A stretch of DNA of 6,689 nucleotides from Gemmatimonadales bacterium UBA7835 (GTDB lineage Bacteria; Gemmatimonadota; Gemmatimonadetes; Longimicrobiales; Gaopeijiaceae), in assembly GCA_002500925.1 (NCBI GenBank), contig DLTN01000099.1:3531-10219 (forward strand), read 5' to 3'. Every line of letters begins with the position of its first letter. The first letter of the stretch is position 1. A model generated the notes under the pieces. That model worked only from the letters and a program-made list of their open reading frames with translations. It did not search any database and was not told where the DNA came from. Below are positions 1 to 5,501 of the stretch, in pieces. The position numbers were made by a program, and so were the translations under genes.

Positions 1-684
1 CTGCTCCAGCTGATCATCGGTATAGAGGGCTCCCCAAGGAGCCATTAGTGCTGAGCCACCAACGGCCGCTGCGCCATCCCGAATCACAGTGATAACCCGG
101 TCACGATCGCGGCCCTGCCAGAAAACAGGATCAATAAAGCTCGCGGGGGCGGGGTCTAGGGCCGCACCCGCAATACCGTCACCTTCGCCACCGACACCGT
201 GGCACGTAGCACAAATCTGACCAAAAGAGTTCTGAGCACTGAATCCGGCTGCGATCACTTCCTCCACCGGCCCTTCTGACTCGGCTTCCTCCTCAGAGTA
301 CCCTGAAGCCGCTGCCAAGCCACGCTCTACAGCCTGCTTAGCGGCAACATTCTCCCAATTGTTTCCTTCGTGATTCATCACGTCTGGTGCGACACCAGCC
401 ACAAAGAGAAGCAGCAGGATCAGAGACGATGCCAGCAGCCACTTCGCGATCCTTCGCTCCCAGGCCAGATGCATGAAGTTGTTCACCACAAGACGCGCCT
501 TAACAAAGGCGATCCCAAAGGCCGTAATCAGAGTGATCCAGCGGAGTCCTGTTAATTCGCCCACCTCGGGACCTACCACCGAGATCGCGAAAAGGATCAG
601 AAGGATGACATAGATCTTAAAGTAGTTGACGTGGTGGCCATCATCGTGGCCCTGCTCATCACGTTGCTCGTTGTTCTCAGACAT
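1..684 (-). CDS. Oxidase subunit IV-like membrane protein fused to a C-terminal cytochrome c domain (partial, runs off the left edge)
   Basis: The frame is open from an ATG at 684 to the window edge: 228 residues without a stop, so the C-terminus is missing. Residues 1-20 are polar and His-rich (H13, H17, H18). Three hydrophobic spans follow at about 22-42, 48-68 and 81-99, the usual layout of small prokaryotic oxidase subunit IV proteins (CoxD/CtaF/CyoD type). An acidic linker (about 129-142) leads into a cytochrome c domain with C158-A-T-C161-H162 binding heme c and M214 (A-L-M-A-P-W-G) as likely axial ligand. If the N-terminus is cytoplasmic, three spans place the heme domain in the periplasm, where it must be. 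The start lies 5 nt after the coxC stop; the Shine-Dalgarno is weak, so coupling is likely. Inferred role: tethered electron donor to CuA, making this a caa3-like oxidase. Only the end of the heme domain and any further domain are unseen. Confidence 0.9.
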   Translation of the reverse strand, partial: MSENNEQRDEQGHDDGHHVNYFKIYVILLILFAISVVGPEVGELTGLRWITLITAFGIAFVKARLVVNNFMHLAWERRIAKWLLASSLILLLLFVAGVAPDVMNHEGNNWENVAAKQAVERGLAAASGYSEEEAESEGPVEEVIAAGFSAQNSFGQICATCHGVGGEGDGIAGAALDPAPASFIDPVFWQGRDRDRVITVIRDGAAAVGGSALMAPWGALYTDDQLEQ

Positions 685-689
685 TTCGC

Positions 690-1268
690 CTACTTCGCTA
701 TATAGAGAAGCGGGAACAAGAAAATCCAAACCACATCCACGAAGTGCCAATAGATCCCGATGATCTCGACGCGGTGCAATTCACGGCCCCGGTAGGCATC
801 GACCGCAATGAATCCCATAATGATGGCGCCCGCAATCACATGGAGTGCATGCAGTCCTGCTGCAGTGTAATAAAAGGACCAGAAGGTATTCGCGGTGATC
901 GTGTACCCAGCCATGATCTCGATCGTCCATTCATACGACTTGATCATGAGAAACGTTAGAGCGCCGAGAATCGTGAAAGCGAGGAGCTTAGCCGCCTCCT
1001 TTCCCTTGCCTTTTTCTGCCGCTTGGTGAGCAAGCACTGCCGTGAAGCTCGAGGTGAGCAGTACAAAAGTGTTTACCGCGCCAATCCATGTCTGAGTGTG
1101 TGACGCCGCTTCAGCCCATTCAGGATGGCCAATACGGTGCATCAAATATGCGCCGAGCAGGCCGCCGAAAATGACCACCTCTGACGCAAGGATCCACCAC
1201 ACAGCTAGGCGAGGAGTTGGAATCCCAGTAGCACTACGGGTCGTTGCGATCGGTCTTGCGTGAGCCAT
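690..1268 (-). CDS. coxC: Cytochrome c oxidase subunit III
   Basis: This 192-residue protein is the short, five-helix form of heme-copper oxidase subunit III, without the first two helices of the seven-helix type. Spans are near residues 22-42, 61-81, 94-112, 131-154 and 170-190. Family signatures visible are the S-E-V-V-I-F-G-G stretch of the first span (E30), the G-L-H-A-L-H-V motif (138-144) and the closing Y-W-H-F-V-D-V-V-W motif (173-181). Subunit III has no redox centre; in the family it binds subunit I and helps keep proton uptake and the active site stable. The ATG overlaps the coxA stop by one base (TGATG at 1270-1266), so it is probably translated by ribosomes finishing coxA. The subunit IV/cytochrome gene follows after 5 nt. 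Confidence 0.96.
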   Translation of the reverse strand: MAHARPIATTRSATGIPTPRLAVWWILASEVVIFGGLLGAYLMHRIGHPEWAEAASHTQTWIGAVNTFVLLTSSFTAVLAHQAAEKGKGKEAAKLLAFTILGALTFLMIKSYEWTIEIMAGYTITANTFWSFYYTAAGLHALHVIAGAIIMGFIAVDAYRGRELHRVEIIGIYWHFVDVVWIFLFPLLYIAK

Positions 1269-2989
1269 CAGCCGGGCAGGTTTTGGGGCCAGTAATCTTC
1301 TTCACGATCCGGATGACCGTATTCATAAGGCCCTCGATACACGGTAGGAAGATCTTCCACCGGCCAATTTCCATGCGGTGGGGGCGACTCTGTCGTCCAC
1401 TCTAGCGTGTTCGCCCTCCACGGGTTCCTTCCAGCCTTCTCTCCTTTCCACCAACTCATAACGACATTGAAAAAGAAAACCGCTTGGAAGGCGAGCATGA
1501 TCAGGAGCGCGATAGTAGCTATCTGTCTCAGCTGGAAGTACTCGGGGCCCGCAATCTCTGGGAAGTGCTCGAAGTTATAGATCCTTCGGTGCTGACCACC
1601 CATACCCAGCACGAACAGCGGGATAAAGATGAAGTTGAACGGGATGATGGTGCCCCAGAAATGAATCTTTCCTAGGGTTTCGTTCATCATCTTCCCGAAC
1701 ATCTTCGGAAACCAATACGTAAAGGCACAGAATGTCCCTATGATGGCGATTGGGAAGAAGGTGTAGTGGAAGTGCGCCAGGACGAAATACGTATCGTGGA
1801 AATAGATGTCCGCCCCGCTCGCTCCAAGGAAGATTCCGGTCACGCCCCCAATCAGGAACTCAGCCAAGAACGCTAAGGCCCATAGCATCGGCGTAGTGAG
1901 CGTTATCGATCCCCCATAGAGCGTCGCGATCATCACGAAGAGCATTTCTGCAATCGGCACAGAAATCAGCAGCGTAGTGACCGTAAACACGTTCGCCATC
2001 CGCGGATCGATACCCGCTATGAACTGATGGTGCGCCCACACGAAAAAGCTCAGCACACCCGTGGCTACTGCCGTGTATAAGACCAGCTTGTATCCGAAAA
2101 GCTTCTTCCTCGAGAAAGTAGCCATGACATCTACCGTGATCCCGATCGCTGGCAGGAGCACCACGTAAACCTCTGGGTGTCCGAAGAACCAGAAGAGGTG
2201 CTGCCACAGGATCGGGTCACCGCCCCGAGCAGGATCATAAAATCCCGTGTTCAGGGTCTGATCAAACAGCAGCATTACCGCACCAGCCAGAAGCGGGCCG
2301 ACGGAGAGCATGAAGAGGATGCTCGCAATCACAATCATCCAGCAAACCATCGGGATATCGTACGCCTTCATGCCCGGGGCTCGAGAATTCATCAGCGTAG
2401 TGATGAAATTAATACCGCCCAAAAGGAAGGCCACGAACTCCAGCGCAACGGCTATGAGCCAGAGCGAAGCACCCAGCTGGGTCAAGTTGTAATCCCCACT
2501 CGCCGAAAGCGGAGGGTACGACGTCCACGCACCGCCAAAGCCACCGCCCTCGACAAACAATGAGAGCAGCAGGACCACTGAACTTACGAAGAACACCTGA
2601 AAGGAAAGGCGATTGATACGGGGGAATACCATGTCATCCGCACCGATCATGAGCGGGATCAGGTAGTTCCCAAAGGCAGCAATCAATACTGGCATCGCTA
2701 CCCAGAAGATCATGATTGAGCCGTGATTCGTAATCAGTGAATTGTACTCACCCGGCGAGACCTGCCCGAAGCCAGGCACTGAAATACCCGGAAACGCCAG
2801 TTGCATGCGGAACACATACGCCATGTAACCGCCAATCACGCCCATCAACATGCCCGTGAACAGGTACTGCATAGCGATGATCTTGTGGTCGGTCGAGAAG
2901 ATATACTTCGAGACGAACCCCTGATCGTGGTGGTCGTGGTCGTGCCCGTGGACTTCTTGTTTCTGGACTTCGGCTAAGGTATCGGCCAT
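1268..2989 (-). CDS. coxA: Cytochrome c oxidase subunit I (heme a, heme a3/CuB), K-channel lysine absent
   Basis: Catalytic subunit reducing oxygen to water; 573 residues, about twelve membrane spans. I chose the ATG at 2989, not the upstream in-frame ATG at 3046, because it lies 13 nt after the coxB stop behind a GAGGG site and avoids a 44-nt overlap and an Arg-rich extension. Ligands visible: H89 and H408 (heme a), H406 (heme a3), H271, H320 and H321 (CuB), Y275 (expected crosslink to H271), H398/D399 (Mg site) and R468/R469 (propionates). D-channel residues N108, D119, N126 and E273 are all present, marking an A1-type enzyme. The K-channel motif VPTGIK reads V-P-I-A-E-M (344-349): lysine is M349, threonine is I346, and a glutamate (E348) precedes the methionine. 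Gap-free spacing from H321 supports this alignment. The N-terminus carries a His/Asp cluster (14-21). Confidence 0.97.
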   Translation of the reverse strand: MADTLAEVQKQEVHGHDHDHHDQGFVSKYIFSTDHKIIAMQYLFTGMLMGVIGGYMAYVFRMQLAFPGISVPGFGQVSPGEYNSLITNHGSIMIFWVAMPVLIAAFGNYLIPLMIGADDMVFPRINRLSFQVFFVSSVVLLLSLFVEGGGFGGAWTSYPPLSASGDYNLTQLGASLWLIAVALEFVAFLLGGINFITTLMNSRAPGMKAYDIPMVCWMIVIASILFMLSVGPLLAGAVMLLFDQTLNTGFYDPARGGDPILWQHLFWFFGHPEVYVVLLPAIGITVDVMATFSRKKLFGYKLVLYTAVATGVLSFFVWAHHQFIAGIDPRMANVFTVTTLLISVPIAEMLFVMIATLYGGSITLTTPMLWALAFLAEFLIGGVTGIFLGASGADIYFHDTYFVLAHFHYTFFPIAIIGTFCAFTYWFPKMFGKMMNETLGKIHFWGTIIPFNFIFIPLFVLGMGGQHRRIYNFEHFPEIAGPEYFQLRQIATIALLIMLAFQAVFFFNVVMSWWKGEKAGRNPWRANTLEWTTESPPPHGNWPVEDLPTVYRGPYEYGHPDREEDYWPQNLPG

Positions 2990-2998
2990 CTGTCTTCG

Positions 2999-3003
2999 CC
3001 CTC
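2999..3003 (-). promoter_or_regulatory. Ribosome binding site of coxA, overlapping the coxB stop
   Basis: On the minus strand the coxB stop TAG (3005-3003) runs directly into AGGG, giving GAGGG at 3003-2999, 9 nt before the ATG at 2989. This decides the coxA start in favour of 2989 over 3046. Confidence 0.65.
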
Positions 3004-3674
3004 TACGGCGTGGTCGCTGCGGAGGACCGGTTGATCCACGCCGCATGAGTATTCGCGTCTTCGATGTGAATCCTGGCAGCCATCACACCGTGACCAATCC
3101 CGCATATCTCCGAGCACTGAACATCGTGCTCGCCTGTTCTAGTCGGCGTAAACCATCCTGTGATTGATCTTCCAGGTATGGCGTCTTGCTTGAGTCGAAA
3201 CACTGGCACAGAAAACGAATGGAGCACGTCCCTCGACTGGAGTTGGAAGTGGTAAGTCTTTTCCACCTCTACGTGCAGGTCACCTACCGTGAAAATGTCG
3301 TCGCCTGTATCAAGCTCGTTGTCGGCCCCGGGGTGCTGGAATGTCCAAGCCCACTGCTGTCCGATCACACGAATAGTTGAGTCAGCGTCCGGAAGCTGCT
3401 GTTTAACATTGTACCAGACGCTCACAGCGCCGACCAAGATGAATACATCACAAACGAGGACCAGCGCATGCGGAATTGTTATCCACTTCTTTACGTGCTT
3501 CTCCGTTCCATCCAGATACTGAGTCCTCTCACCCGGCTTTGCCCTGAACTTCCAAATCAACCAAAAGAAGATCCCCTCCGCCAACAGGAACCAGACGCCA
3601 ACGATCACCCCAATCAAAAGAATCAGTCGATCGATATCGGCGGCGTAGGTCGAAGCCTGTACGAGTTCGAGCAT
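3003..3674 (-). CDS. coxB: Cytochrome c oxidase subunit II (CuA domain, no fused cytochrome c)
   Basis: Subunit II accepts electrons from cytochrome c at the binuclear CuA centre and passes them to heme a in CoxA. From the ATG at 3674 it has 223 residues: two spans (about 17-42 and 66-88), then a periplasmic cupredoxin domain. CuA ligands are complete: H152, C187, E189 (backbone), C191, H195 and M198 in C-S-E-I-C-G-I-G-H-G-V-M; the aromatic W-A-W patch is at 108-110. The chain ends about 25 residues after the CuA motif, so it lacks the cytochrome c domain that caa3 subunit II usually carries. The K-channel entrance glutamate (three residues before the Trp preceding span 2; E62 in bovine COII) is V61. 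An in-frame ATG at 3725 would overlap the upstream small gene by 47 nt; the ATG at 3674 follows its stop by 4 nt and has GAGGAT about 11 nt upstream. Confidence 0.95.
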   Translation of the reverse strand: MLELVQASTYAADIDRLILLIGVIVGVWFLLAEGIFFWLIWKFRAKPGERTQYLDGTEKHVKKWITIPHALVLVCDVFILVGAVSVWYNVKQQLPDADSTIRVIGQQWAWTFQHPGADNELDTGDDIFTVGDLHVEVEKTYHFQLQSRDVLHSFSVPVFRLKQDAIPGRSITGWFTPTRTGEHDVQCSEICGIGHGVMAARIHIEDANTHAAWINRSSAATTP

Positions 3675-3678
3675 TGAG

Positions 3679-3846
3679 CTACCCCATCCTCGTGCGCATG
3701 ATGATGAAGAGTGCAGCAAGGCCAAAAAGAATCGCTCCGATCACAGTCCACTTGAACGTCTTTTCGGCGTCGATGAGTGCCTCGTTCTCAGCATCCGCAG
3801 TCTCAGGAGCCTCGAACTTCGTCTCCGTCAATAGATTTTCAGACAT
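3679..3846 (-). CDS. 55-residue single-span membrane protein, unknown function
   Basis: A small open frame fills the gap between the diheme cytochrome and coxB. It reads ATG (3846) to TAG (3681-3679). The N-terminal half is acidic (residues 3-28, ten Glu/Asp against one Lys). One hydrophobic span at about 33-50 follows, and the chain ends in R-T-R-M-G. Translation signals support it: GGTGGAAG fills the 12-nt gap after the cytochrome stop, and coxB starts 4 nt after its own stop. Without it, the operon would have a 184-nt hole between cytochrome and coxB. I do not recognise the family. By position it may be an accessory subunit or assembly factor of the oxidase, in the way that very small single-span proteins accompany other heme-copper oxidases; that role is inferred from context only. 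Confidence 0.75.
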   Translation of the reverse strand: MSENLLTETKFEAPETADAENEALIDAEKTFKWTVIGAILFGLAALFIIMRTRMG

Positions 3847-3850
3847 AAGT

Positions 3851-3858
3851 CTTCCACC
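3851..3858 (-). promoter_or_regulatory. Ribosome binding site of the 55-residue membrane protein
   Basis: On the minus strand GGTGGAAG begins right after the cytochrome stop TAG (3861-3859) and ends 4 nt before the ATG at 3846. It is the main translational evidence that the small frame is a gene. Confidence 0.55.
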
Positions 3859-4500
3859 CTATCTAAGTGTCTGCACGTAAGCGATCACGTCCTGCATCCC
3901 TTCGTCAGTCAGGGCAAGAGAATTCACCCTCATCGTCTGGCCCCAAATGTCGTCTGTGCGCGCACCGCGGGCACCACTCTTGAAGTTTCTGAGCTGGGTG
4001 AGGAGATACCAGTCGTCTAATTGGACTATGGGAGGAGCATGCAGGTCTCTGTTCCCGAGACCATCTTCTCCATGACACGCCACGCAGACCACATAAGAGG
4101 CGGCTCCCGCGCCGGCATTGCCGTGCAGAGTGCTTTGCGGGTAAACGGGGTCAAGCGACGCCACATACTGGGCGACTGACTCGACGTCTCCCTCGCGCGT
4201 AAGCGAAACAGCCATTGGCCTCATACGTAGGCCCGGGAGGTCGTCGGCATGGTCACCGCGGTACTCGTTTTGAAAGCCACGGAGCTGGTCTTCCACGTAC
4301 CACTGGGGCAGTCCTGCAATCGCGGGGGCGGCAATATCCACCTTGCCCACACCCGCATCTCCGTGACAAGGGGCACACGTCTCAAAGAGTTCCGCGCCTC
4401 GCTCCATCCCTACCGGAGGAGGTGTAGCGTCGCACGCAACAGCGCCCACCAGTAGCAGTGGAAGTAGTGGTTTCCCAGAAATCGGAAGTCGTACCATCAT
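3859..4500 (-). CDS. Diheme cytochrome c (c4/c553-like), secreted or lipid-anchored
   Basis: A 213-residue exported electron carrier. The N-terminus has R4/K10, a hydrophobic stretch (about 11-22) and C23 in A-V-A-C: either a cleaved signal peptide or a poor lipobox (Ala at -3). Two cytochrome c domains follow, with C42-A-P-C45-H46 and C139-V-A-C142-H143 for heme attachment. M93 and M190 are the likely axial ligands. The domains are an internal duplication offset by exactly 97 residues, with D-D-x-x-G-x-x-M and L-T-x-E-G motifs in both, as in cytochrome c4-type diheme proteins. It probably passes electrons from the quinol-oxidising complex to the oxidase. Two tandem ATGs begin the gene (4500 and 4497); either overlaps the upstream stop (ATGA or TGATG), so translation should be coupled to the Trm112-like gene. 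The 55-residue protein follows after 12 nt. Confidence 0.92.
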   Translation of the reverse strand: MMVRLPISGKPLLPLLLVGAVACDATPPPVGMERGAELFETCAPCHGDAGVGKVDIAAPAIAGLPQWYVEDQLRGFQNEYRGDHADDLPGLRMRPMAVSLTREGDVESVAQYVASLDPVYPQSTLHGNAGAGAASYVVCVACHGEDGLGNRDLHAPPIVQLDDWYLLTQLRNFKSGARGARTDDIWGQTMRVNSLALTDEGMQDVIAYVQTLR

Positions 4501-4754
4501 GCCTGTGTGGGTAGTGAAATCGACTCGTCTATTAACATGATTGGGATGTCGTCTCTGACCGGATAAAGAACTTCACCATCTGACCTAATGAGCGCTTCAC
4601 TGACTTCTCCGGTGACAGCTTCGCCACCCCTGTTCTTCACGGAGCCCGAAGCGATCGACGCATTCAACGTCTCCAACACCGTCGAGTCCACGACACGAAG
4701 CCCTTGCTTCGTTTCTGGACAGACAAGGATATCGAGGAGGCTGTGATCAATCAC
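4497..4754 (-). CDS. Trm112-like (UPF0434/YcaR-type) small protein
   Basis: From a GTG at 4754 this is 85 residues beginning V/M-I-D-H-S-L-L-D-I-L-V-C-P, the standard start of bacterial Trm112-like proteins. An in-frame TTG at 4814 would add 20 residues without family character and has GGAG too close to it, so I prefer GTG, although its own Shine-Dalgarno is weak. Only one cysteine of the usual zinc knuckle is present (C-P-E-T-K where others have C-P-x-C), a variant I associate with PVC-type bacteria. The closing D-G-x-V-L-Y-P-V-R-D-D-I-P-I-M-L motif is intact. In eukaryotes and archaea Trm112 activates methyltransferases; the bacterial role is unclear. It is the first gene of the operon and overlaps the cytochrome start by 4 nt. 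A link to the oxidase is suggested by position only. Confidence 0.85.
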   Translation of the reverse strand: MIDHSLLDILVCPETKQGLRVVDSTVLETLNASIASGSVKNRGGEAVTGEVSEALIRSDGEVLYPVRDDIPIMLIDESISLPTQA

Positions 4755-4847
4755 GATTTTCGCTCTGTTACTACCGGACCAACTCTCCGGCAGCGACTCT
4801 ACTAGTGTTCTCAAGCTCCAGAAGAGCTAGACTCACTGATCCGGAAC

Positions 4848-4871
4848 CTTACCCACTAAGGGCCCGGTAAG
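4848..4871. promoter_or_regulatory. Inverted repeat in the divergent gap between the oxidase operon and the DUF192 gene
   Basis: CTTACC (4848-4853) and GGTAAG (4866-4871) are perfect inverted arms around a 12-nt spacer, with a GGGCCC palindrome (4860-4865) in the spacer next to the right arm. The gap at about 4755-4905 must carry promoters for both directions, so a symmetric element here could be an operator. It has no T-run, so it is not a clear terminator. I could not assign convincing -35/-10 boxes on either strand. Confidence 0.3.
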
Positions 4872-4890
4872 TTACACCCGTTTCGAACTG

Positions 4891-4898
4891 AAAGGGAG
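4891..4898 (+). promoter_or_regulatory. Ribosome binding site of the DUF192 gene
   Basis: AAAGGGAG lies 7 nt upstream of the ATG at 4906. It is the strongest Shine-Dalgarno in the window and fixes the start of this gene. Confidence 0.7.
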
Positions 4899-4905
4899 CC
4901 TTGAT

Positions 4906-5475
4906 ATGGCACCTCGTGAATTTTTTCACAAAGGCAAGGGAGCCAAGTGGAGCCCCGTTTTAGGGCTCTTGGCCTTCTCGGCATGGGGATCTGCTTGCAC
5001 TGACGCCGGTGCGGTTCCCGCTAGCAATCAATCCGAGCTGGAGCCAAATGCCTCCAGTCTCGTTGTGAGCAGTGAGACCCCGGAACCAAGACCACTGCCA
5101 CCCGCCGGGTACGCGTGGGTTGTTTTCGGAGCCGACACCGTGGTAGCAGAGGTCGCCGCAACTCCCGACGAGAGAGCTCAAGGTCTTATGTATCGGGACA
5201 ACGTTCCTGACGGAACCGGAATGCTATTCGTGTTTCAGGACAGCCAGCCGCGCTCGTTTTGGATGGCTAATACGTACATCCCGTTGGATATAGCATACAT
5301 GAACCCGTCCTACCGGATCGTGGACATTATCGCTATGGAGCCGCTCGTGACCGACTCTTATCCAAGTGATGCCCCTGCCATGTTTGCCCTCGAAGTCCGA
5401 CAAAATTGGTTTGCCGAGCAAGGGATCACGGTGGGTTCACAGGCCAGCATCATTTTCGGAGTCCAGAGACGCTAG
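4906..5475 (+). CDS. DUF192 family exported protein, possible lipoprotein
   Basis: A 189-residue protein. Residues 1-31 form an export signal: positive N-terminus (R4, K9, K11, K14), hydrophobic stretch (about 16-27) and C31 in G-S-A-C, which could be a lipid-anchor cysteine although Gly at -3 is unusual. A low-complexity Pro/Glu/Ser linker (about 32-66) follows. The DUF192 domain covers about 71-186, with A-T-P-D-E-R-A-Q-G-L-M-Y-R (85-97), G-M-L-F-V-F (105-110), S-F-W-M-A-N-T-Y-I-P-L-D-I-A (117-130) and Y-P-S-D-A-P-A (152-158). The biochemical function of this family is not established. The gene is transcribed away from the oxidase operon and shares its upstream gap, so co-regulation is possible but unproven. 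It converges with the aminotransferase gene, stopping 26 nt from the end of that gene. Confidence 0.93.
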   Translation: MAPREFFHKGKGAKWSPVLGLLAFSAWGSACTDAGAVPASNQSELEPNASSLVVSSETPEPRPLPPAGYAWVVFGADTVVAEVAATPDERAQGLMYRDNVPDGTGMLFVFQDSQPRSFWMANTYIPLDIAYMNPSYRIVDIIAMEPLVTDSYPSDAPAMFALEVRQNWFAEQGITVGSQASIIFGVQRR

Positions 5476-5501
5476 GGTGAGATGTAGCTCCCAACCGCGA
5501 C

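Larger units (their letters stand above)
1..4754 (-). other. caa3-like cytochrome c oxidase operon
   Basis: Seven minus-strand genes are spaced at -4, +12, +4, +13, -1 and +5 nt in transcription order: Trm112-like, diheme cytochrome c, 55-residue membrane protein, coxB, coxA, coxC, subunit IV/cytochrome c fusion. I see no terminator or promoter between them. The last gene leaves the window, so the operon end and any assembly genes (heme A synthesis, Sco or CtaG) lie outside. No quinol:cytochrome c oxidoreductase genes are visible. Confidence 0.85.

Noticed and set aside
1860..2207. 115-codon minus-strand frame inside coxA in another reading frame
   Set aside because: It is out of frame within conserved CoxA sequence (the CuB and K-channel region) and its translation shows no recognisable features.
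2177..2563. 128-codon plus-strand open frame opposite coxA
   Set aside because: It lies wholly antisense to a well-supported gene, is Arg/His/Glu-rich without domain character, and looks like a codon-bias shadow.
2990..3046. Upstream in-frame ATG that would extend CoxA by 19 residues (Arg/Pro-rich)
   Set aside because: It overlaps coxB by 44 nt, has composition unlike an oxidase N-terminus, and the ATG at 2989 has its own ribosome binding site.
3675..3725. Upstream in-frame ATG that would extend CoxB by 17 residues
   Set aside because: It would overlap the 55-residue gene by 47 nt; the ATG at 3674 follows that stop directly and leaves a normal CoxB N-terminus.
4755..4814. TTG start at 4814 for the Trm112-like gene
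   Set aside because: The added 20 residues lie before the usual family start, and the GGAG in front of the TTG is too close. It remains possible because the GTG at 4754 also lacks a strong site.
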